From: Arachnopeziza araneosa
Taxonomy: Eukaryota; Ascomycota; Leotiomycetes; Helotiales; Arachnopezizaceae
Reading direction: 5' to 3'
DNA length: 64,000 bases
NCBI GenBank assembly: GCA_003988855.1
Contig: QYAI01000003.1
Location: 1 to 64,000, forward strand
A program made the position numbers and the translations under genes. The first letter of the stretch is position 1. Each line of letters begins with the position of its first letter. The notes under the pieces are model-generated. The model was not told the DNA's origin and made no database searches. It saw nothing but the letters and a program-made list of their open reading frames with translations. Below, piece by piece: positions 58,017 to 64,000 of the stretch.

Positions 58017-59907
58017 ATGCGAGAGTCTTCAGAGACGGACAGAACAAAAGTGCCTACCAGGGCCAACAGCATCGAACACCTCGATCCACTCACCGAACAA
58101 AAATCCAAGATGAGTGAAGCAGCGCCATCACGTCCTCAGCAGCTCCACATCAGCGAGTCGAGACGGCAACAATACGACGACACCTTTGACGGAAACCTGG
58201 TGACGGAAGATGGAGGAGAGGAAACCGAGGTAGACAACAGCACGGTGAACCTAGCAGAAAAAGATCTCGAAAAGGGAGACGAAGCAGGTGATATCCAGAG
58301 AGCGCAATCAGCCAAGAAGGAACAGCACAAACAAGAGAGGGACCCGAACCTGATTGAATGGGACGGTCCAGATGACCCAGAGAACCCAATGAATTGGCCA
58401 ACAAAGAAGAAGTGGCTCATCACAATTACCTTGGGCATGTTGACTTTCGTCGTCACATTCGCATCCAGCGTCTTCAGCACTGCAACGGTGCCTGTTGCTA
58501 GGTTATATGGCGTCTCTACCGAAGTTTCTACCCTCGGAACCTCGCTGTTTGTTCTTGGTTTCAGTGTTGGTCCTCTGTAAGTACAGCTCTCCATTCTACA
58601 AACACAGCACTAACCAACCATCCATTAGCCTCTGGGGACCCGGTTCCGAGATCTTTGGTCGCAAACTCCCTCTCTTCTTCGGATATGCCGTCTTCGCCAT
58701 CTTCCAGATCCCCGTAGCCGTCGCTCAGAATCTCTACACCATCATGATCTGCCGCTTCTTCGCCGGCATGTTCGCCTGTGCTCCCCTCGCTATCGTAGGA
58801 GGCTCGCTTGCGGATTTCTGGGGTCCGGTTGATCGAGGTGTTGCCGTCTGCGTCTTTGCAGCAGCAACATTCATCGGTCCCATTGCAGGGCCTATCATGG
58901 GGTAAGTCTCTTCTCTTCCCTTCAAATCCTAGCAGATGACTAACAACGCTATAGTGGATTCATCACGCAATCCCATCTCGGTTGGCGCTGGACCGCCTGG
59001 ATCACTCTGATCATGGCCTCCTTCTTCGGCACCATCGGTCTGTTCGTCGTCCCCGAATCCTCGCACCAGAAGATCCTCCAGACCCGCGCCGCCAAGATCC
59101 GTTTCGAGACCAAGAACTGGGCCATCCACAGCCAGCGCGATACCATCCAGATCAACCTCAGCTCCCTGATCCAGACCTACTTCTTCAAGCCGTTCAAGAT
59201 GCTTGTGCAGGAACCCATCTTGATGCTCGTTACCATCTATCTTGCTCTTATCTACGGCATCTTGTACTTATTTTTCGAAGCCTATCGTAAGTTGTGCCTC
59301 CAAGAGAAAGTAATATATTGTGTTCTCGCTTGCTAACCAGCATATAGCAATATCCTTCCAAGAGGAGCGTGGATGGAATGGAGGCGTTGGTGCGCTGCCA
59401 TTCATTGGGATCCTCATTGGTGTTTTGATCGGTAGCGCGACCATCACCTGGATCACAAAGACACGTTTTGCTAGAAAGTTGAAGAAACACGGCAAGGTCA
59501 TCCCTGAAGAACGACTCCCTCCCATGATCCTCGGCGCCTTCATCCTACCCATCGGTCTCTTCTGGTTCGCATGGACGTCCTCCCCACACATCACCTGGGT
59601 TCCTCAAGTCATTGCCGGTATCCCAATCGGGTGGGGTATTCTGATGATCTTCTTGCAAGGCCTCAACTACATCATCGACGTCTACATGTGGCACGCCAAC
59701 AGCGCCATCGCCGCCAACACCCTCGTGCGAAGTTTGGCCGGCGGCGGGTTCCCGCTCTTTGCTACCGCCATGTATCACAACCTGGGTGTGGCATGGGCCA
59801 CCAGTCTCCTGGGTTTCTTGTGTATTGCCATGATCCCCGCACCCATCTTATTCTTCTTCTATGGAGCAAAGATTAGGAAGATGAGCAAGTTCAGTCCGAA
59901 GCTGTAA
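58017..59907 (+). CDS. MFS transporter, DHA1/TPO1-like (polyamine or multidrug export)
   Basis: Four exons: 58017-58576, 58629-58901, 58955-59286, 59348-59907, total 574 residues. A plasma-membrane H+-antiporter of the DHA1 family with 12 helices. The cytosolic N-terminus (about 130 residues, acidic) ends in the usual DPENPMNWPTKKKW. Motif A region is IWGPGSEIFGRK... read as LLWGPGSEIFGRKLPLFFGY after splicing; motif C is FIGPIAGPIMGGF; the second half has IAGIPIGWGILMIFLQGLNY and YMWHANSAIAANTLVRSLAG. This is the pattern of the TPO1/Flr1-like group; the substrate cannot be told. The start at 58017 is used, with a second in-frame ATG at 58110. Confidence 0.92.
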
Positions 59908-60342
59908 ATGGTGTGGGAGAAGAGAGGTTGGAATGGATTTGATATGTATCGCATTGGGATATCATAAAGGGGTTTATGGAGGAGTAAGATTTGACGTTAT
60001 CATTGGTGTTAATATTTGGATTGTTTGCATAGCGTTGGTGGGGTAATATATAATAGAAATAGATGGAACAAATATCCAACACAGGTCAAATTTAAACCCT
60101 CTCGCAATTTAGGTCTAACAAAGAAATATATATCAATGACTTAGTTCTATTCACTCTGACAATTTGAAGCAAGAAGTGGGAAACGAAAAATTGTGAAGAA
60201 TTATCACACACGTTGCGGTGGAGTCTGGATTCCGTATACTTCAATTCAATTTAGCTAAAGAGTGTGTGTCTGTCGTTCTTACAACTTGACATCAATCGGT
60301 ACTCACGTGCTGACCTCGGAAGATAGGTACGCTTAAGCGTGT
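59908..60342. other. Convergent intergenic region
   Basis: Between the 3' ends of the MFS gene and THI4; AT-rich, no gene. Confidence 0.5.
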
Positions 60343-61473
60343 TTAATACGCATTCTGACGCTTCCTCTCGTCAAAGACTTTCAAGGCCTCTTCAGCAGCT
60401 TTCACACCACTCAGAGCCATGGCACCGAAGGTGGGACCTGATCAAGTTAGTTATTTAAATAGTAGGGAAAGATGAGAAAGGAAAGAAAGAAAAGAGGGGG
60501 GAAAAAAAGGGCAAGCCGAAGCAACTCACCCATCCGATTCGCTCCATCCACCTCACTCAGCTCCATCCCTCCCACAATCAAACCCGGTACAATCTCACGC
60601 GTCCCCTTCACAATGGCATCCTCGGCCGAATTCATATCGAGGCCGCGCATCCCGCCCAGCCTCTCGATCTGCTGCATGGAGACGAGGCGCTTGACGCTGA
60701 AGGCGCCAAAGGGGCCGTCGTGGCCGGTGGTCGAGATCACGACGGGGGCGTTGATGGTGTTGGGGTCCATGCAGGACTGGTCGTCGTGGTGCATGGTGAC
60801 GAGCGTCCAGTTGGTGACGACGCCGGCAATGCGCACCTCGCCATGGGGGGAGGTGCGCGTGATGAGATCCTCGACGGCCGTGGCGTTGAAGAGCTTGATG
60901 TTGGGGAAGGCGAGGACTTTGGACAGGAGCGTGGAGGTGAAGAGTGCCTGGAGAGAGTTAGCAGGCGCTGTGAGCATGGGTGGTGTAAGATGGGACAAGT
61001 CCTACGGCGTGTTTCACGACCACGAAATCCCCCTCGTCTTCAAACGGGACGCCGAGATCGTTCAGGAATGCTTCGGCGGGTTTGCGGAGGACCATGGCGC
61101 TGAAGAGTTGGCCGCCGAGCCATGCTCCGCCGCCGGGAGAGACGGATGCTTCGATGATGGCGATCTTGAGGTCGGGCCGGGCCTTTCCAAGCATGTATGC
61201 GGTGCTGAGGCCACATGAGCCGGCGCCGACGATGACAATGTCGGATTCGGCGTAGGTATCAAGATCTTTGAAGTAGCGACGGGTCATGGCACGCGAGACT
61301 TGAGACTCTCGGATCGGAGCGAACTTGAAATCTTGCTCCCATTTATGGGCTAGCTCATCAAGAGTTGGACTCTTGCTCTTGATGCTAACCTGCTTGACAT
61401 CGAAAGACTTCTTCAAGGGCGCGCTCTCGATAGAAGCAGTCGGCTCGGTAAACATGGCTGCTGGGGGGGACAT
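60343..61473 (-). CDS. THI4: Thiamine thiazole synthase
   Basis: Three exons: 61473-61006, 60947-60530, 60437-60343, total 326 residues. Makes the thiazole half of thiamine from NAD, glycine and a sulfur taken from its own cysteine. The dinucleotide-binding motif is VIVGAGSCGLSTAYM, then SPGGGAWLGGQLFSAMV. The sulfur-donor cysteine is present in DQSCMDPN (C215), so this is the suicide, single-turnover form. GHDGPFGAFSVKR and VGGMELSEVDGANRMGPTFG complete the site; the end NAY is typical. Introns are 58 and 92 nt. A TPP riboswitch lies upstream in the 5' UTR. Confidence 0.97.
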
Positions 61474-61540
61474 TTTGGGTGACGGGCTGGATCAAGATGA
61501 TCTGCTATGGGTTAGAGGTGTCGATGTATGGGGAAATGGG

Positions 61541-61616
61541 ATGCATGATCCTTTCGCTGGTATTATCCAGATCAAGTTATGACCGTATAATTTCAGATCG
61601 AACCCAGCTGATGCTA
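61541..61616 (-). promoter_or_regulatory. TPP riboswitch (THI element) in the THI4 5' UTR intron
   Basis: The minus strand carries the eukaryotic TPP aptamer: ACTTGATCTGGATAATACCA at about 61578-61559, then GCGAAAGGATCATGC to 61543, with the P1 partner GCAT at 61614-61611. The pyrimidine-sensing loop, normally CUGAGA, reads CTGAAA at 61596-61591, followed by the usual TTATAC. It lies 70-140 nt before the THI4 ATG. A likely 5' UTR intron runs from a gtattt donor at 61715 to the cag acceptor at 61502 and would contain the aptamer, as in fungal genes where TPP alters splicing and uncovers upstream reading frames. One such frame starts near 61740 (MELSLRGSRYF) in the unspliced RNA. Confidence 0.95.
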
Positions 61617-62733
61617 CCAGGCTCGACATCTCATCTCTGGGGATGGTGGATGAAGAGCAGTGGTGGCGCTGAGAACGAACACCGGTTCATGCGTGATTTT
61701 ACAATCGTGAAATACCTTGATCCTCTCAGGGATAATTCCATCGTTTGATCATGACTTCCATTGTCACGGAGAGCAGTACACTGTACTAGGTTGATGCTCT
61801 GTCGGGTGATGCTAGTCAGCCCAAGCCTCAAGCGCAACGGAGACCTACAGACGTGATTGTTTGTAATTCGATTTGTTGGTAAGGTAGACTGGCGGAATGA
61901 ATTTTCAAGTGAGGAGAGAAGAAGATATAAATGCTTGTGAGAGAGGGGTAGCTTCTGTCTCCCCCACTTACAGCTGCAAGTAACCCATGCAGCGGAGCAT
62001 TCAATGCAGGCGAGGTAATATCTTGGCCAATGAAATGTTTGAAGAGAGACAATTGTGACCAAAGAGGATCCAGATTGTCAATTGACACTAGTTATATGAG
62101 CAACGTGCATTTATACGACAGACGAGCGGACGGAAAGAACCCTCATTGGATACAATTGGGGAGCTGGACGGCAAAGAGCGTGGGAGTAGGCCATCTCGAG
62201 GATCTATTCATCGTGAGATTAGTCGGCATCCTGCATAATTCTTTCCAAAGGATGAAAGAAATACCAAAAGAACTTGAGAACAGCATGGAAGAAAGGTATC
62301 ATCAGAAAAGTAAAATCATTTGGAGATCAACTTGACCATTTCTCATCTTTATGCAAACGTAAACAAGTAGTTCAATCACTATAAAATATAGTAAATCAAT
62401 CCTGGATATAAGACGGTCTCGAAATAGAGTAAACGGGTAGCACGAAGTGAAGACAGTACTGAACAGAGGACTTTTATCACGGTTTCGGTGGCGATCTTCG
62501 GCTTCGATATCAATAACGACTCCGTTAATATTAGGGGTGTTCAACGTTCAGAAGTTTAAGATCTTTTTTCATCGACAAGAAACACGTTGAGTCATGAAGT
62601 GGTGACGTAGATGAGGCACTACAAGGAAAGGGGTTAAAGTGGTCACGTGCAACAGTTCGCGCCTCTTCCGCGTCGCGTCTTCCATGACCTTTACATCTCC
62701 AACCTCAACCCCAACTCCCTAGAAACCTCAAAA
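61617..62733. other. THI4 5' leader/promoter and APN1 promoter
   Basis: Divergent upstream region. No other gene supported; the 101-codon plus-strand frame at 62030-62335 shows no domain. A TCACGTG site lies at 62643, about 90 nt before APN1. Confidence 0.5.
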
Positions 62734-64000
62734 ATGCCTCGCGGACTGAGTCGCAAGACTGAAAAGGAAGCTGTTGCAGCCGTTGAGACTGTTACCACGC
62801 CTATCAGAAAGAGAGCCGTGAAGGTTGAAACGACTGAGGGATCTCCACGAGTTACAAAGCCATCACCCGCAGAACAATCAAAAAAGAAGGCCCAGGTGGA
62901 GCAAGAATCGGACGACGAGATCATTGAATCTCCTAAAATCAAGACTAATAAGATCAAAACACAGACGGCAGCGATACCAAAGACCAAGAAGGCTGCTGTG
63001 AAGCGAAAGGTTGAGACGGAAGAGAACGGAGACGAAGACGCAGATGATACCAAGGCAAAGAAGAAACGAAAAACAAAGGGAGAGAAAGAAGCCGAGGCCA
63101 TGCCAATCGCTGCGAGAACCGCCGTTGAAACATTGAAGAAAGCTATGCGCATTGGCGCCCACGTATCGGCAGCTGGAGGTAGGTCTCACAAACCTTCGTA
63201 TAGATGATTTATTTACGTATCAAGGTGTACAAAATGCCATTGATAATGCAATTCATATTGGTGGCAACTCGTTTGCCCTATTTCTCAAGTCGCAACGAAA
63301 ATGGTCCAGTCCGCCATTGGCGGCCGAGGCTCGAGATCAATTCAGAGAATTTTGCTTGAAGAACAACTACGATGCCGCAAAACATATTTTACCTCATGGA
63401 TCATACCTTGTAAACCTCGCCCAAGCCGATCCCGAGAAAGCCGACCAGGCATATACGTGTTTTCTGGATGATCTCCGGCGTTGCGAGGCACTCGACATCA
63501 AACTGTACAATTTTCATCCTGGTAGTACAGGGAAGAACCCACGCCCAGATGCAATCGCGCGTATTGCGGAGCAGCTCAACAAGGCACACAAGGCAACAAG
63601 TACAGTTGTCACCGTGATCGAAAATATGGCAGGGGCAGGGAATGTGATAGGGTCAACGTGGGAGGACCTGAGAGATATTATCGCCCTGATTGATGACAAG
63701 AGTCGGGTAGGTGTTTGTATCGACACCTGTCATGCATTCGCTGCGGGTCATGACTTGAGATCACCAGAGGCATTTGAAAAGACTATGAGCCGGTTCTCAG
63801 ATATTGTGGGCCTGTCATACCTCAAGGCATTGCACCTGAACGATAGTAAAGCACCATTCTCATCCAATCGGGACTTGCACGCAAATATTGGCACTGGATT
63901 TTTGGGTTTGAGAGCTTTTCACAATGTCGTCAACTTTGGCCCATTTGCAGGCCTACCGATGGTACTAGAAACTCCTATAGATAAGAAGGGGGCTGATGGG
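62734..64000 (+). CDS. APN1: AP endonuclease Apn1 (endonuclease IV family), cut by window end
   Basis: Two exons so far (62734-63178, 63225-64000, 46-nt intron); the 3' end lies outside. Cuts DNA at abasic sites in base-excision repair, in nucleus and mitochondria. The first 140 residues are a Lys/Glu-rich tail with nuclear-signal-like clusters (KAKKKRKTK). The TIM-barrel then starts with MRIGAHVSAAGGVQNAIDNA; metal ligands are seen in NFHPGS, VIENMAG, VCIDTCHAFAAGHD, LHLNDSK, DLHANIG and VLETP. The splice gives AAGGVQNA, exact for the family. The ATG at 62734 follows an upstream region without in-frame ATG. Confidence 0.95.

Noticed and set aside
54777..59907. A secondary-metabolite cluster around the UstYa-like and MFS genes
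   Set aside because: Between them lies only a dead STAND-type gene and no biosynthetic enzyme; THI4 next to the transporter is primary metabolism.
1..64000. CRISPR arrays, integrons, bacterial-type operons or plasmid origins
   Set aside because: No regularly spaced repeats; intron-bearing fungal genes throughout.

Overview
The window comes from a filamentous ascomycete nuclear genome (Pezizomycotina; a leotiomycete or a relative would fit, but I cannot fix the species). The evidence is short introns of about 40-90 nt with GT...AG ends and internal CTAAC/CTGAC branch sites, fungal-only families (fungal STAND N-terminal domains, UstYa/DUF3328, DUF5672, fungal transcription-factor domain), a fungal THI4 with a TPP riboswitch, and decayed repeats whose stop codons look like repeat-induced point mutation (RIP). 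There is no operon structure. Exon boundaries below were worked out by hand; for every multi-exon gene given as intact the exon lengths sum to a multiple of three.

Housekeeping islands: ISC1 and a WDR5/Swd3 protein (divergent, 6.1-9.6 kb); a SNF2 ATPase (14.6-18.4 kb); Zim17/Hep1 and cullin-3 (divergent, 20.0-23.9 kb); BUB1/Mad3 (36.8-40.5 kb); a STIMATE-family membrane protein (48.9-50.1 kb); SF3B6/p14 (52.3-52.9 kb); a TPO1-like MFS transporter (58.0-59.9 kb); THI4 with its riboswitch (60.3-61.6 kb); and APN1, cut by the window end.

Accessory islands lie between them. They hold a Fot1/pogo transposon relic (0.3-1.1 kb), two decayed CorA-like membrane proteins (1.3-2.1 and 47.1-48.3 kb), and four genes or relics with fungal STAND-type N-terminal domains (3-5.5 kb; 9.9-13.9 kb fused to TPR and an HSP70-like ATPase; fragments at 44.8-45.2 and 55.9-56.8 kb). 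They also hold one intact and one broken DUF5672 gene, an orphan UstYa-like oxidase, a zinc-finger-less transcription factor and an SDR.

The most interesting locus is 28.2-34.3 kb. A 1558-residue protein with a caspase-like CHAT protease domain (visible His and Cys) followed by a STAND-type P-loop NTPase is divergently transcribed from a 289-residue intronless gene that looks like a fungal gasdermin. This is the expected layout of a two-gene cell-death module in which an NLR-like protease cuts and activates a pore-former. With the other STAND-like genes and relics, the window reads as a locus rich in fungal innate-immunity or heterokaryon-incompatibility type genes that are being gained and lost.
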